Notes under the pieces: generated by a model
What the model was told of the DNA's origin: nothing
The model's input: only the letters and a program-made list of their open reading frames with translations
The model's database searches: none
Translations under genes and position numbers: made by a program
Part shown: positions 33,639 through 46,489 of the stretch, in pieces
How positions within the stretch are numbered: the first letter of the stretch is position 1
How the letters are laid out: each line of letters opens with the position of its first letter
Source of the DNA: Bryum argenteum
Lineage: Eukaryota; Streptophyta; Bryopsida; Bryales; Bryaceae
Reading direction: 5' to 3'
DNA: 64,000 nt
NCBI GenBank assembly: GCA_037043015.1
Contig: CM073322.1
Location: 32,297,864-32,361,863, forward strand

Positions 33639-33782
33639 GTCTCTTCGATCCATCAATCACACCTATACACCACCAGATCGACCACTAACCATCCTCACCA
33701 GTGATCATACAGTTCGATCGATCGATCGATCACAGTACTAGCCATCGTTTTCAGTGATTAGACAGAGTTCGATCGAGCGGCA

Positions 33783-34223
33783 ATGGCGGTGTCATGGCAG
33801 AGAGAGGGGCACTCGACGGTATCATCATACCTGGTGTGCAACGGAGCGCAGAAGGTGATCGACTTCATGACGGAAGTGTTTAAGGCGAAGGTGGTCTGGA
33901 ACGCACCGACAACGGACAAGACGGGCGTGATGCACGCGTGCCTCAAGATTGGCGACACGGCGGTCATGATCCAGGATGCGAACGCCCACGCCGCGGCTGC
34001 CCCCACCTGGTTGCACGTCTACGTGGAAGATGTGGACAAGACGTACGAGCTGGCTCTGCAGAAGGGTGTAGAATCTGTGCAAGCACCCAAGGACGAGTGC
34101 TTCGGCGATCGCATGGGCGCTGTCAAGGATTCCGCTGGAAACACTTGGTGGATCGCCACCCACAAGTTCCTTCCCAACTGTCAGCAGCAGCAGCAGCAGG
34201 AGCCTTGCCCCAAGTCGATCTGA
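33783..34223 (+). CDS. VOC (glyoxalase/PhnB-like) family protein, 146 aa
   Basis: A single exon starts at the ATG at 33783 (GGCAATGGCG). The fold is one vicinal-oxygen-chelate unit of the PhnB type. Residues 14-40 are YLVCNGAQKVIDFMTEVFKA. About 57-68 are LKIGDTAVMIQD, and TWLHVYVEDVDKTY follows. Next come CFGDRMGAVKDSAGNTWWIA and TH, which match the PhnB signature of Gly-Asp-Arg, Asp-x-Ala/Phe-Gly and Trp-x-Ile-Ala-Thr-His. The end is a poly-Gln run and PCPKSI. No transit peptide is evident, so a cytosolic location is likely. Plants have a similar single-unit VOC protein known as desiccation-induced 1VOC, which could be the nearest relative. The substrate is unknown. Confidence 0.85.
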   Translation: MAVSWQREGHSTVSSYLVCNGAQKVIDFMTEVFKAKVVWNAPTTDKTGVMHACLKIGDTAVMIQDANAHAAAAPTWLHVYVEDVDKTYELALQKGVESVQAPKDECFGDRMGAVKDSAGNTWWIATHKFLPNCQQQQQQEPCPKSI

Positions 34224-35149
34224 TCGATCCTGCTCCTTTTCAGCTTCTAGATGTGCCTGGCTAGACTAGCTTGGTTTGGTTTTTTGATGCCTCAGTCTGT
34301 GGATTGCTAGATGTTGCTCTTTCCAGTGGCAATTGTCGAAGTATGTGCTCTTAAGAATGCTGAAACACATTCAAGTGTTACGGTTGGTTTTCTAATAGAC
34401 TGTTTCGATCAGCAAGATTTTTGACCTCCCATCAGAGCCTACATTCTCAAGATCACCGTTTCTATCTACGACAGCATGTGCATTAACATTGTTCTTCTTG
34501 CAAGTTGAACGAACGTCCATCCTGATTCCTTAAGAATTGGAAAGTATGCTACATTGTGCTTGACTTGAATTGTTGGAAGTGAATACTGTACTGTACACTA
34601 GATATTGTAGTGGTGTCCCTGTTGAATCTTAGCTCCCACGATTGTCTCCATTTTGGCAATGTTGCGGCTTTGCGTCCTCTCTGAATTACTTAAATTGAAA
34701 ATGAAGTAGAGTTATGTCGATTTGTTTGCAAGAAGGGTGTTTTTTTAAGTAGTAATATTCTTTACATATGAGCTTTTAAGTCTCGATGACCCAAAAGTTT
34801 GCTGCATTTTTGAAGTTTTTCTTCTTATTGTTTTCTAAAATGCATGTATGTACATTGTTACTTCGATTACAACCACAAAGCAATAGATAACCTTATTACA
34901 GGTGAACTTAATGAACTTTCAAAAGCAAACAAATGGTGTTTCTAACAGGAACATTCATTTTCTTTTGGAATGATATCATAGTGCTAATCACTTATCAAAC
35001 TTTTGATTCGACAGAATTAGTTTTGCCTCAATAGAGTTTGAAATATCTCGTCATACATATTCTAAGAATTGTACAGTATAATGCCCACAAGAATGGTTCA
35101 TTGGTTGTAATATTCCTACAATGTGCATTGTAGAAATAAATAATTTCCC
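34224..35149. other. 3' flank of the VOC gene, otherwise empty
   Basis: No gene or clear repeat seen. Confidence 0.5.
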
Positions 35150-36085
35150 TTTACCCCTAGACTTTCTTGGGGTATTTTTAGCCAAAACACATTTTCAGAA
35201 AAAGTGCCATAAATGAAAAAAAAAAAAGCAATTTAGGTGTCAGTCGTGATAGACTTGTTATAAGTCATGTGAACCAAAACTTATTTCACGAGTCCTCATT
35301 GATTTTGAGATCGTGACGTGTTATTTAGTGCAATAAAGGCTACAAAATTTCATCATTTTCACTTTGAAGTGAAAATACCACCAACATAAAAATTGCAATT
35401 ATAAAAATTACAAACTAGGAAGTTTTCATCTTCATCTCAAAAACACTTTTGTACCGACAAAAAAATATTGTGGCTCAAATAGTAGCCTCCCAATGGTGAA
35501 AACTGCCCCAAAATTTACAATGAAAGGAAAAATAGACCACTTGCACTCAAATCCAAGCCCAATCTTCAATACATCTTCGATTAGCTTTAGGTTTCTACCA
35601 CTAAAATGAGACTATGATTTGAATCCATCCCAAATAATAAAGTCGAAATCTAACGGTGGATGAAATAGATCGAGCTTCTCAAAGATCATCCTTTTTTTCA
35701 CTTTTTTCCATTGTAGGAACATCATTGCAAATCCAGTACCAAAGTTCTTTGAATCAAGAAAGTTGTTAGGATGCATATATAAATCATACTTATATAAAAA
35801 TATTCATGAAAAACTATTTTTGTTTTCAAACGATTAGCTTGCATTGATAAAACATGCTCCATGTTTGGAAACTCAAAAACAATATTTGACTTCACTAAAA
35901 TGCTTGTCATCAATTCATATTCATGGCATGGGTCTGCAATTTCTATCACACAAACTAGACTTGATCTGGACCTAGCCCAAGTAATTTCATCCAAAATGGA
36001 CTCCGCGTGAAGAAGTTATGGCTCTTGAAAGTTGCTGCACTCATCCAAAATGTCGTTTCTTAACATTCGGCCCGGTTAAGGGTTA
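35150..36085. mobile_element. AT-rich non-autonomous repeat, copy A
   Basis: This region of about 935 bp resembles 59149-60082 along its whole length. Shared phrases include AGTGCCATAAATGAAAA, GTCATGTGAACCAAAA, CATTGTAGGAACATCATTGC and AAGAAGTTATGGCTCTT. The left end is TTTACCCCTAGA and the right end GGTTAAGGGTTA, both decayed from a TTAACCCC...GGGGTTAA pattern. It has no coding capacity. Confidence 0.6.
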
Positions 36086-36369
36086 GTCAATTTTGAAATT
36101 TCTTGTTTCCAATCACTTTTCAAGTTTCAGGGGGAGCCGCAGGATGATAGCGAGTTCGTGTGCTGATCAACAACTGGATTGAGCTTCAGTTGCAGCAAAT
36201 TCCATACTTGGATGCTGTAAAAATGTTGTGTGACGACCCCATTTGCGAACGACATTTTTCTTCTTCTTCGTTGTAGAAATCCCCTCCTCACTTTGTGAAA
36301 AATGTGGCAGCACGATGGCGTGATCCTTCTGTAGAAAATTTAGGGTTGGGTTTTGAGGCACGAAGAGAA

Positions 36370-37324
36370 ATGCAGATCCCTGTGCGATGCAGCTGCAGCG
36401 GCGAATGCAAGGAATGGGCCATGGTGGAGCTTCAAGGCTCTCTGGAGATTCAACACTCCAACACCCAGGCTGCTATTCACAACCTCACCCTCGGCGCCCT
36501 CTGCCGCACTTCCACGGTCAGACACCTCTCACTCCCACACTTACTGTGATCGAGCTAGCATTAGGGTTTTGCAGAATCTTAGTATCAAGCCTCTATTTCT
36601 CAGATAATCTGAATACTGGAGCTCTTGCAATGTTCTTCGATTATTTCTCATATTTGGTTATTGATAAGTTAGCAATCCTTGGTCGTGTGGGGTTTAATCT
36701 CTAGAAGTTTTTCTCAATCATTGTTTTAAGTTGAGGAGCGATTGACATTTTCCACACAAGCAATATAAGGTGTAAGATAGGTAGTGCAGTACAAATAGGT
36801 TGTACTCTTGTGCTTTTTGTGATCTAGGGTGTGATCATGTATCAGAGTAGTAGCAATGTATTTGCTATTTGAGAATCCAGGGGTTTTTTAGATCTATTGT
36901 TGGCTATGTGCACGCAGAGCACATACAAACTGGTGATTGGTTACCATGAGATTGAAGGCACAAAGGTGACACTGAAGAAGCCTCTCGTAATTCTGAAGAA
37001 GGTGAAGAAGAATTCTGATGATATGGAACTTGATAATTCTGTAGTTACCGGTGATTCAGTTGAGATGCAAATCGTCGGCATCATCAGGCATAAGCTTCTG
37101 TTCAAGAGCAGACCGAAAGCTCTTATATCAAGTAAGTGCTTAATCTTGTTCCTTATTCTGGAGCGAGTTCTTCTAAAAACTGAATCCAGGGCTGCTTGAG
37201 AACATGTAGGGTTTTAGATTGTCACTCTTTAAAGTCTTGTTGTGCGCTTTTTGCAGAGCAAGAAGTGAAACCAAAAAAACAGCGCACATTACCAGGCCCT
37301 CTTGCACCTCAACCCACATCATGA
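36370..37324 (+). CDS. CTF8: CTF8, subunit of the CTF18-RFC clamp loader
   Basis: Three exons in phase (36370-36516, 36918-37131 and 37257-37324) encode 142 aa, close to the length of animal and yeast Ctf8. The N-terminus has the core strand WAMVELQGSLEIQ, then NLTLGALCRTS. Exon 2 carries YKLVIGYHEIEGTKVTLKKP and LVILKKVKK, then the conserved block VEMQIVGIIRHKLLFKSRPK. The tail is short and proline-rich. With DCC1 and CTF18 the protein forms an alternative RFC that loads PCNA and supports sister-chromatid cohesion and replication-fork stability in the nucleus. The start is the first ATG that gives the family N-terminus. A Cys-rich leader (RCSCSGECKEW) precedes the core. I see nothing degenerate. 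Confidence 0.9.
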
Positions 37325-37778
37325 ATTATTGAGGGTTCTTTCTCTTTGACAACATCATCTTGTGTATATCTTGAGCTTTACCAGTAGAATCGAAAGAACT
37401 GAAGGGATTAGGATGTCAGAATCTGACATGTCCTGCCTCATGCATGGTGCAACGAAGCAGGAGTGGAGAACCAGGTTGTTACGACTAGAGTTGGACAGGC
37501 TGGATCCAAACAAGGAGTTATGAAGATCCATATGCCCATCCTGTGGTTGAGGCAGTTAGTAATGCATGCAGATTAGGGTTTTCCATGTAAATTCTCGAGT
37601 GAGATCCTTTTTCGCTCAACCTCTTGTAATTTGATCGACCTTCATTAACTTTGTGGATTTCCGAGAGTGTCGACAACTCCCTCTCTGGGTCCTGTCGAGA
37701 GTCTGCGACTGAACCTGATGTTACGACCAGCGAGACCATCCTGCTACGCTGGGAACTACTGATGGAGACCAGCCTCGG
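37325..37778. other. spacer between CTF8 and the decayed retroelement
   Basis: Contains the CTF8 3' end. Near 37,720-37,810 the phrase GCTGGGAACTA(C/G)TGATGGAG and the following ACCAGCCTC(G/A)GTT occur twice in tandem. Confidence 0.5.
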
Positions 37779-40700
37779 TTGCTGGGAACTAGTGATGGAG
37801 ACCAGCCTCAGTTAGAGCGATATGACGACCTCGGGGTTGCAGAGAAGGAGTCGAAAGTGAATGCTCCAAAGAAATATGCGGGAAATAGAGGTGATGAAGT
37901 GTATCGTTGGTTTCTTCAGCTTCGGCTGCTTTTCGAAAGCAAGCCGCGATCCTACCGTTCTGATGATGACAAAATACGCTGCGCGCTCTCATATATGACT
38001 GGGGCTGCTCAAAGTTGGGCGATGCCGATACTACTAGCTCTGGTTGAAGGCCGTCGGCATGACTTGCTGTTGACTGTATGATGCTTTTCGAGCAGCTGTT
38101 TTCGCTGTGTTCGGAAAAATTGATCGGAGGGGAAATGTGATGGATCAGAGGGGATACTCTGAGTATCTGAGGCGAAAGGCGGAGGACCGCTTACAAGAAC
38201 TTAGACAGACAGGTTCGGTGGCGGCATGCATTTCTACTTTCAGTGTACTTGCAGCTCTGGTAGATTGGAATGAGGCTAGCTTGGCTGCACGTTTTCGTAT
38301 GGGACTCAAAGATTTTATTCTTGATTGAATAGCAACCGCAGAAACTCAGCCTTCAGGACTGGATGGCGAGGGCATCGCGAATAGACGGACTTAGGGAGTG
38401 CCACCAAATTCGGAAATGTCAGCCTCCGTACTCCAACTCGTCTCAAGCTTCTGCTTCGGACCTAAGGCCTTCAAGTTCAAGCACTTCGAAATTCTGCTGG
38501 TAAACTGGATGCAGTTCGAGTAAGCACCGGGCTCGCGAAAACCGCAGCTGAACGGTTGGATTATCAGCAACATGGTAGATGCTGGGGATGTGGTCAGACT
38601 GGCCATGCTCGAGCAAAGTGTCAGACAAATCCATCCAAACCGTTATCCCTTCGCAGCGTTGGAGGTTGATTCACACAGGTGGGGAGTCGGGAAAAGATAG
38701 CGCTTGAGACTGAGGCAATCGGCTCTGTACGGGGGCAGCACAGGCAATCTGGTGAATCCCGCGGCACACAGGTCGGTGAATGCTCCATGGAGGCAGCCAT
38801 TGTGTAACAAGCATGAAGGAGCCACTATATTTTCCAGCTACTACATCTTCTCCGGCGAGGGAAGACTTGCGAGCTGATCTGTCAGGATTCTTCATGAGAT
38901 TCGACACATCAGACTGTTTTAGTGAAAGGTCCGGGACCACGGAACCGCTGCACACAGTCAACTGGACCAGACTCGACGTCCACCAAGTATGCTTTGGTAT
39001 CCGCTGCCACTTTCTACGGACTTAACTCAGATGCCGAGCTTTGTTCCGTTGTGACATCACACTGAATCGCATAGAGCACACGGACCCATGAATTCGGTTA
39101 CCCCAGACTACCAAGATCTGCACGAGATTTTCAGTGAAACCTCCTCGAGCGAGCATGGGGCATCGGGATATGCGCATTGAGTTTAAGAGAGAACAAGAGC
39201 CACGGATTATAATATTACGAGCCATGTCTCTTGATGAATTGGAGGAGTGGAATTCAGACGCTATGATCCGCAGATCAAAATCTCCGGTTTCAGCTCCAAG
39301 AGTATTTGCCCGAAAGAGGACGCTTCAATCCTTGTCTGCATCAACTATCAAAATCTCAACTACCAGGCAACAATCAAAAATCGATATCCTTTGAACATCG
39401 TTCCTAAGCTTACGGAGTGGCTGATTGGGGCCATTACATTCAGTCAACTTTACATTTGTCACGCTTATCATCGCCTGACCCTTAAACGCCCGAACAGAAT
39501 CTGCTCTGCACCTCTCACGGTACTCAACTTTTCACAAATTGGTCACACTTTTATGATGCATTCCAAAAATGAAATTTTACATTCTAGATCACAATTTGTA
39601 TGAGTGATTTTGTGCTTTAAAAGGATGTGGTAGGTAGGTTGAGGTTGTACATAACTTTTTAGGAGGTTGAGGTTGTACAGTGGGGTACAGTTTGCTTACG
39701 AATTCCTCCTTAAAGGGAGTTTTTGTAATAAGTTTGATAATTCGTTGTGAACTCAAAAATGATCGGAATCGAAATCCGTAAAGTGTGCTGGAATCACATA
39801 GGGTGTATTACAATACTATGATGAAATATCAATTCCTTTTTGTAATACCATTTTCCATATTTCAATTACTTCATACACAATCTACCATTGACTACTCTTA
39901 CTTTTTGTTCTATTTGAGATGTTCATTTCAATTGAAAATTCGAAATCAGCTTTTGAAGTTGTTCTTGGGGTACTTAGGCACATACTATAATATTAAAAAG
40001 AATTTCCTCTTTTGAATTCTTTGGTATTGAAGCGGTTTCTTATGAATCTCTAATTAGAACCCAAAGTGGAAATTGAATCTTCCTTCAAAATTGGTAAAAA
40101 TACTATAAGAATTTAAGCTAGGCATGAGTGTCATGACTTTGATAGCCTCCAACCATCCTTCGAGGACATTTGTTAGTATTTGGGGGACATATGTGATTGT
40201 GTGAAAGGCTTTCACATGTTCTTGGCAAAGTTTACTGGCTATTGGGATTTACTGAAAAATTTCTCCAAGCCAAAAACTAAACACAAGGTATATCAATGAT
40301 GCCACAAATGTGTGCCCAAGTACAAGAACAACTTCAAAAGCTGGTTTCGAATTTTCGATTGAAATGAACATCTCAAATAGAACAAAAAGTAAGAGTAGTC
40401 AATGGTAGATTGTGTATGAAGTAATTGAAATATGGAAAATGGTATTACAAAAAGGAATTGATATTTCATCATAGTATTGTAATACACCCTATGTGATTCC
40501 AGCACACTTTACGGATTTCGATTCCGATCATTTTTGAGTTCACAACGAATTATCAAACTTATTACAAAAACTCCCTCTGAGGAGGAATTCGTAAGCAAAC
40601 TGTACCCCACTGAACATAACCTTTTAGGAGGTTGCAAGCTCATCATTGTTTGATTCATTCATGATGCCCAAGTTCAAAAAGTGAATTATTCATGAATCCC

Positions 40701-40930
40701 AAGTCCAAAAATGTTTGTGATCCAATTTTGGGGGCGGTTAAGGGTTAAGAATGGCACCAGGCCCCGATTGTAATCAAAATTCCAGAATTGTTATGGTTTG
40801 TTCAAAATATCGTCGTCCCATTTGGACTCGTGAATGCTCCCGCACAATTCCAGGCTCACATGCAGAGCACAGCAGCCACTTCAGCGACTTGATATCTAGG
40901 CAGTCATCTCCTTGGACAATATTTTCAATA
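37779..40930 (+). mobile_element. decayed Ty3/gypsy element, split by a later insertion
   Basis: Gag remnants are readable (KKYAGNRGDEVYRWFLQLRL, then YMTGAAQSWA), followed after a frameshift by the region at 38107-38328. A CCHC knuckle lies at 38580-38621 (CWGCGQTGHARAKC). Reverse transcriptase remnants occur at about 39,260-39,530 (CINYQNLNYQATIKNRYPL and the following AYHRL). They resume at about 40,805-40,860 (PFGLVNAPAQFQAHMQS). The roughly 1.2 kb between these halves is foreign. Stops and shifts are numerous. I found no LTRs, and this copy is much older than the element at 3.9-12 kb. Confidence 0.75.
39678..40612. mobile_element. element with ~300-bp terminal inverted repeats
   Basis: The left arm 39678-39982 and right arm 40309-40612 are near-perfect reverse complements. 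The termini are CAGTGGGGTACAG and CTGTACCCCACTG. The spacer of about 326 bp is non-coding. A 21-bp sequence, ACATAAC(T/C)TTTTAGGAGGTTG, lies outside both ends at 39649-39669 and 40614-40634. The insertion splits the reverse transcriptase of the decayed gypsy element. Long arms of this sort are seen in Mutator-like and foldback elements. The superfamily is unassigned. Confidence 0.75.
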
Positions 40931-42860
40931 ATATGGATTTAGTACCATCTTCATGTGCTTCAACTCACCAATTTCTATTGTTGTGTCATAAAACTCTTGC
41001 ATTGCACTTTTGAGATTCAATAAGATTAGTCTTTTGAGATTCTGAACACTATTCATGAATACAAACAGGCACACATAGTCCAATTTTGTAGTCCAATTTG
41101 CTTGGTTGTTTTGTAATGATTGCTGGCTTGTCTTCCACCCTCAAATAAAAATTTAACCACCACATCAATCAATGAACTTTGAGGAGCATGATTTGGACTG
41201 GTTTACAAATACTCATTATCATGTATCAGATTACAGTAGCTAGCTAGATAAGGTCCTCAGGTGAATTGAATGCCGCACCAATATAATCCTCAAATATTAC
41301 TCCTCCAAAATCAAGAGGAAGAAAACGGAAACACAGAGAAAGCAATACTTCAACACAACTTGAGAATCTACGAAGGTGTAACATTTCTCTTCACGTTGCA
41401 TTGTTGCAGGTCTCTCACTACTTTGATCTTGTGCATAGCCTGTGAGTGGAAAAGCGTTCTTGTTCTTGTAGCCCACACTTTCGATCGAGAGTGGAGTTTT
41501 GTGTGCGCGATGAAATCAAGTATAGGAATGTACTAGTGGACATGTACAGTCGAGGAGGTATTTTGACCTACATAATAAAAATGCCTGCAGTGTTTAGTGT
41601 CACTTCCACAATCATTTCCATAGCTGATACTATCTATTTTTGAAAGTCAAATGTAGATGACTTCTTTCTTTTTCTATGTCCTTAGCTTCAATTATGGTTA
41701 CGTTCATCAAGTGTACCAATGATGTAGGAATTTCACCAAATTCTTTTCTTGTGTTCAGATGGTGGTAGATGGACTATGGGCTCTTTTTTTTCTTTTCCTC
41801 TCACATGCAATCCGACACTATTTCATGCTTCATATGATGTGATGGTTAAGTAATTTGTGTGCAAGTGATGATGCTTGTAACATTCTCATGGAAAAAAATG
41901 TTTGGCCAATTCATCTACGACCTTCAGAAGTTAGAAAATATGCGGTCTATCATGGTATTCCACATGATTCGATTGTTGATTCTGCTTCTACTTTTAAATT
42001 ATTATTGTTTAGATTCGTTTGGTGAAGCTTTGTTATGAGTGTTTTTATATATAGCCATGGGATCAACAAGAAAATTCTTTCTCCCATGAATTCACAAGCT
42101 GTAATTCCACATCAACTAACATTTGGTTGTACTGAAGTTAGTGAGGATACCGAATGATCATTATAACCTAAGATCATGATCTTCATTAAACAAAAATGCA
42201 ATGTAGATTTTGATAGGAAAACACAAAACGCTACTGAGGGCTTAGGAATTACTGAACCATGTAAGCATCAGACAAGTTCTTATCAAAAACCCATTCAGAA
42301 ACAGCATGTGCTCCACTTTGCTTTATAATAAGCTGACTAATTAGAATTATTTTTTAATTTTTTTGTTGAAAAGATTATATCATACCATACATCTTGTCCC
42401 TGAAAATAAGATGAGACCGTTTATACATATGATTGGTATCAGTTGAGTATGCATACTTTACATACGATTGGTATCAGTTGACTATGCATACGTAAGGATG
42501 TGGTGGTCTTGTGCGCAGTGGTATAAATGTGTACAACAATGCAGCTCTCCTTTGATTGAGCCGGTAGCCAGTGCAATCAATCAGTGAGTGTTGGTGGAGC
42601 ACGGAACACTCGGACACTGATTTACAGGCTGAGTTCAGGTGAAGAAACCAAACCATGTCCCACTCTCGTGAATGACAAGCGGCTGTCAGAGACGATGCCA
42701 GAACAGAGGCTGTGTCTTGCCAGCGGACGACATGGAGGCCACAAGGTAGCCACAAGGCAGTCTGAGAAGCCTTCTTTAAGGGCAGGGCCGGATGGCTTTG
42801 TACGTACCAAGGCTTAGGTTTGTAAGTTACAGCAGCAGTGGTGTACTCTTGGAAATCATG
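40931..42860. other. intergenic, no gene seen
   Basis: The first part may be further decayed retroelement sequence. The remainder is AT-rich with short frames only. Confidence 0.4.
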
Positions 42861-42866
42861 GAGAAA

Positions 42867-42890
42867 CAGCAGCAGCAGCAGCAGCAGCAG
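42867..42890 (+). repeat. (CAG)8 microsatellite
   Basis: Eight uninterrupted CAG units lie within a GC-richer stretch (about 42,540-43,070) that stays open in several frames. That stretch may be transcribed, but I could not support a gene model. Confidence 0.9.
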
Positions 42891-43035
42891 CATAAATTTA
42901 TTGTGCTTGCTTGCTTGCTTTGTCTACGTGACGCATTCCATCTCTGTCACTGCTGCCTGCCTTGTTGCTTCAACCATGGCCAGGAAACCATGGGCTTCAC
43001 ATGCCTGCAGTAAGTCAGTAACCCCCACCCCGGCA

Positions 43036-43048
43036 CCCCCCCCCCCCC
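43036..43048 (+). repeat. poly(C) run
   Basis: Thirteen consecutive C, in a C/A-rich context. Confidence 0.95.
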
Positions 43049-43201
43049 AACATGTCCGTCTCTGAACCTGGCGATACCTTTTTTCTAAGAAAGTGTCTAG
43101 GAGTACCCAGTTCCAACCTTTGACCTAAAATCAACTTTTTCAAAGCTTCACAGGTCATCCACGTATTGTCCTCTTCAGAAAGATCGCTCCGGAGTTTTGT
43201 A

Positions 43202-43276
43202 TGATACTTGCGTGATACTCCTGTGATACTCGTGTGATACGTGGGTGATACATGGGTGATACTTGTGTGATACTTG
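43202..43276 (+). repeat. 11-bp minisatellite, seven units
   Basis: TGATAC begins at 43202, 43213, 43224, 43235, 43246, 43257 and 43268, an exact 11-base period. The last five bases of each unit vary (TTGCG, TCCTG, TCGTG, GTGGG, ATGGG, TTGTG). Confidence 0.95.
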
Positions 43277-46200
43277 ATTAACAGATAGGTTTTGAGTCAT
43301 GAACCTTCAAGATTGGCTTACTAATTAATCAGACATAGTCATTCGGCTAACTTTCAGCTAACAACAGGAACCCCCATTCAATGCCCAAAATGGATCCAAT
43401 GTACATGTGGAGATTAATCTCGAGCATGAATCTTGTAAAGTATCACACCACCTAAGGTTGGGTTGGGCCCAAATACGTTGAACATGTAGAGTAACATTCT
43501 ACAACATTCTAGATTTCTCTCTACATGCACATTTGATCCATTTTTAGTCCGGCGCGGTATAAACGGGGTGCGCCTACCTTACATCGGTCAAAGATTCATG
43601 GCAAGCAGAGCCATCATAATCTACAGACATAGTGCCAACAACATCCCTGCCTAACAGGTAAGTCCAAATGTAGATATTCAACTTTTATGACCAGGCAGAA
43701 AATCTTGACCCACAATAGACAAAGTAGAATTTGACTGTGATTATATGCTCTTCAGATTCGCCATCTGCGTGATATAGTTACCACAAATGGAGTTAGATTT
43801 TGTCCATTGAAATTGTTTGCGCCAAGGCCCAGATTTCGAAAAATCCACTGGGGAATATTTTGTCCATGCCATAAACTACCCTCGTCCTAGATTTACTTCA
43901 GAAACATCAGTCAAACTCATTTTCCACCAATTATCATTTTCAATTGACATATTGTAATTACGATGACATAATGTTTCAAACCCATCCCATTTTAAACCAA
44001 TCGAACAAGTTTCCACATGTTTCTAAAATCATTCACTTTGCTATGGTAGGCAAATTCGATATCACGAAAACCGTACGGCTTCTGGGTCCTCTCTCTCGCC
44101 TTACATGTTCCTCAACTAATTCTTTTGACATGCTCCAATTTTCGGTACCGCATTAAAATTGTCTAAGGTACACCGCACCTTCCTACTGGCGAGTACAAGA
44201 ACACACTTAGCATTTGAAATCCGATTCGATATTGCTCATCGCAAGCAACCGGTTGTCAAATGGTCATCATCATCAAGTAGCAAGAGCTTGCAAGTTTGTG
44301 AGTACTCACTTCATCCAAATCTATGGTGTACAAACAATGATACATGCGCAACAACTGGCTAGCTACACCATTTAAATTATGTCGTATTGTGGCCGCGACG
44401 GGAATTGACACAACGTCAATTTCTTTTCTTGTTTTTGCATTCATTCGGGGTAAAGATATTTTGCCGAGAGTGTCAGAAACCAGTTGTTCCCTGCAGGGGA
44501 TTCAAACACCGGGGGCCAGCCAGTGCATTGAATTGAATCTGCACTCCACCAAAACATGATTGCTATAAATGAGCGATTAAAATGTTACATACAAGCTTTC
44601 AGTTACATACAGAGCTTGCCCCCGGCAGCTGCATAACCGCCATGTTTACCATATTCATCCATCCCATCCACATGGCGCATCCGGGCATTTGAGTTACCGG
44701 GAACCCGCCAAGGTGTTTTAATTAATATCGCATCTGTCACTTCTGTTCTGAAAAAGGTAGACAAGTCCCCTGCCGATGGAATGAGGGGAAGTTGTTGTAC
44801 GTTTTTGAAAAGATAAGATGGTTTATATGGTTAGGGCATCCGCTCCCGTCCCACTCACTCGCCACAACCCGGCCTGGGAATTGACGGCCCATCAAAAGAC
44901 TTTCATCAAGTTACATCAGTCCACCTAGAAAAGGAGTGCTTTTTGAAGTGCCCCACTTTGACGATCGAGTATGGTGGATTTCGCAACAAACATTGCGGCT
45001 ACCGCCATTTTTGTGGGACCCTTTTTCAAAACATTTATGAATTTCTAGTTCCGAGATAAAAATGAGATACTAAATAGTTATGCTACTTATTGTCTACTAG
45101 CTATGATAGTGTTGTGGAAAAACAACTTGGAAGGGGATCACCGTATTTCAGTGTTATGAGCATTTTTCAGGGGCAAGGAAGGGGATGGGTAAAGAGCCCC
45201 CTAATTAATTTTTTTGATGTGTAGGCGTTAAATGCCAAGGATTAGGGTACCAAGGGTAATTTGGGATCGCAGGCCTCAAATTTGAATTCGGAATTATCAG
45301 AAACGGCCGTCGAGGGGTCCAAATGGAAAATTCCAGGGATTTTGAAGAAAAAATTCCTTGGCTGATGGGGCTCCGAGAAACGCTGGTAGCACTGAAACAC
45401 GGGCGCCCCCTTGGAAGGTGATTGGAGTGTTCGTAATGAGACTATATAAACCTTAGGATCGTCTTGGGTGCGCAACACAATCAAGAAACAATTTGGAAAC
45501 AGGTTTTGGCTCATTTGCATCGGCTAATTTGTACAACCTGCGTATTTGGCATTTAAGGGATTTGTTTAGAAAACATGCAATTATGCTCTATTAGATTCAG
45601 AAAATTATTTGAAGGAAGTTTAGATGGTACTTGTTTGAGTAGAAAGTGCTTCATAGTGTATGGAGGTTTGAGAATTTCAACACATTCTCTCTCTTTCTAC
45701 TTCATTGATATTCAAAACAGGTACAATAAAATGTATTCTGTTATCACAAAGTGGGAAATTGAAGGCTCATGGTCTCCTCACTGCCCCTGGCCTGTTTTTT
45801 CCTCTCATCAAAACCGGTGGTATGGCGTGGCTACGTGTTGGCCTCGGAGGTCTATTGCATGCTCATGTGCCTCTCATACCAATGCTCCATCGTCATATTC
45901 CTTATGAATTCTATCAAAGGCTCACAGATGCTCGTCTTCAAATCGTGACTTGGATTCATGTGGAGTAGTTGGCAGCAGCGCCACCCACCATGTATATGGC
46001 CAACACTTTCCTATGTACAATCCTTCAAAGATAAATTTTATGTTTTAGTTTTCGGGGGTTGAAGAACATTAGATTTACTGGTTTTTGAATGCACACTCTT
46101 TATTATATTTAGTGTCTCATGCAATGTAGTATGGCACTTTTAAACGGTAAGGATTTGACGAGCGGTCAATACTAAATTGTAGAATATTGAAATCAAGTAG

Positions 46201-46489
46201 ATGGTGCTAAATCTAAGTACTTGAAGAAATCATCAATACTGACGTACATAGAAGAGATCTTTGCCGAAATTTTAAAATGCTTGTAGAATTTGTGATTGTA
46301 CTGGAGCTTTTGCACTTGTCTTGCGATGCTACTACACCGCCCTTTTAGATTCAAAGATTGTTGTCACACAAGTTGGTTAAGGTGTGGCATGTCCATATTC
46401 AAACCCGTTGCAGAAGTTTTTGGCTAAGAGTGAAAATAGAAATTATTTACAATGGTTGGAGTCAAGACAATTTGAGCACATGCCTTTGT
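43277..46489. other. intergenic, no gene seen
   Basis: Only short frames (for example 43944-44156, 44344-44559 and 45575-45907), none with recognisable motifs. The stretch 45,310-45,400 resembles 20,888-20,975 (a GGGCTCC...CTGGTAG pattern), so an unnamed dispersed repeat may be present. Confidence 0.4.

Noticed and set aside
33825..34163. 112-codon minus-strand frame opposite the VOC gene
   Set aside because: It is a shadow of a clear single-exon gene.
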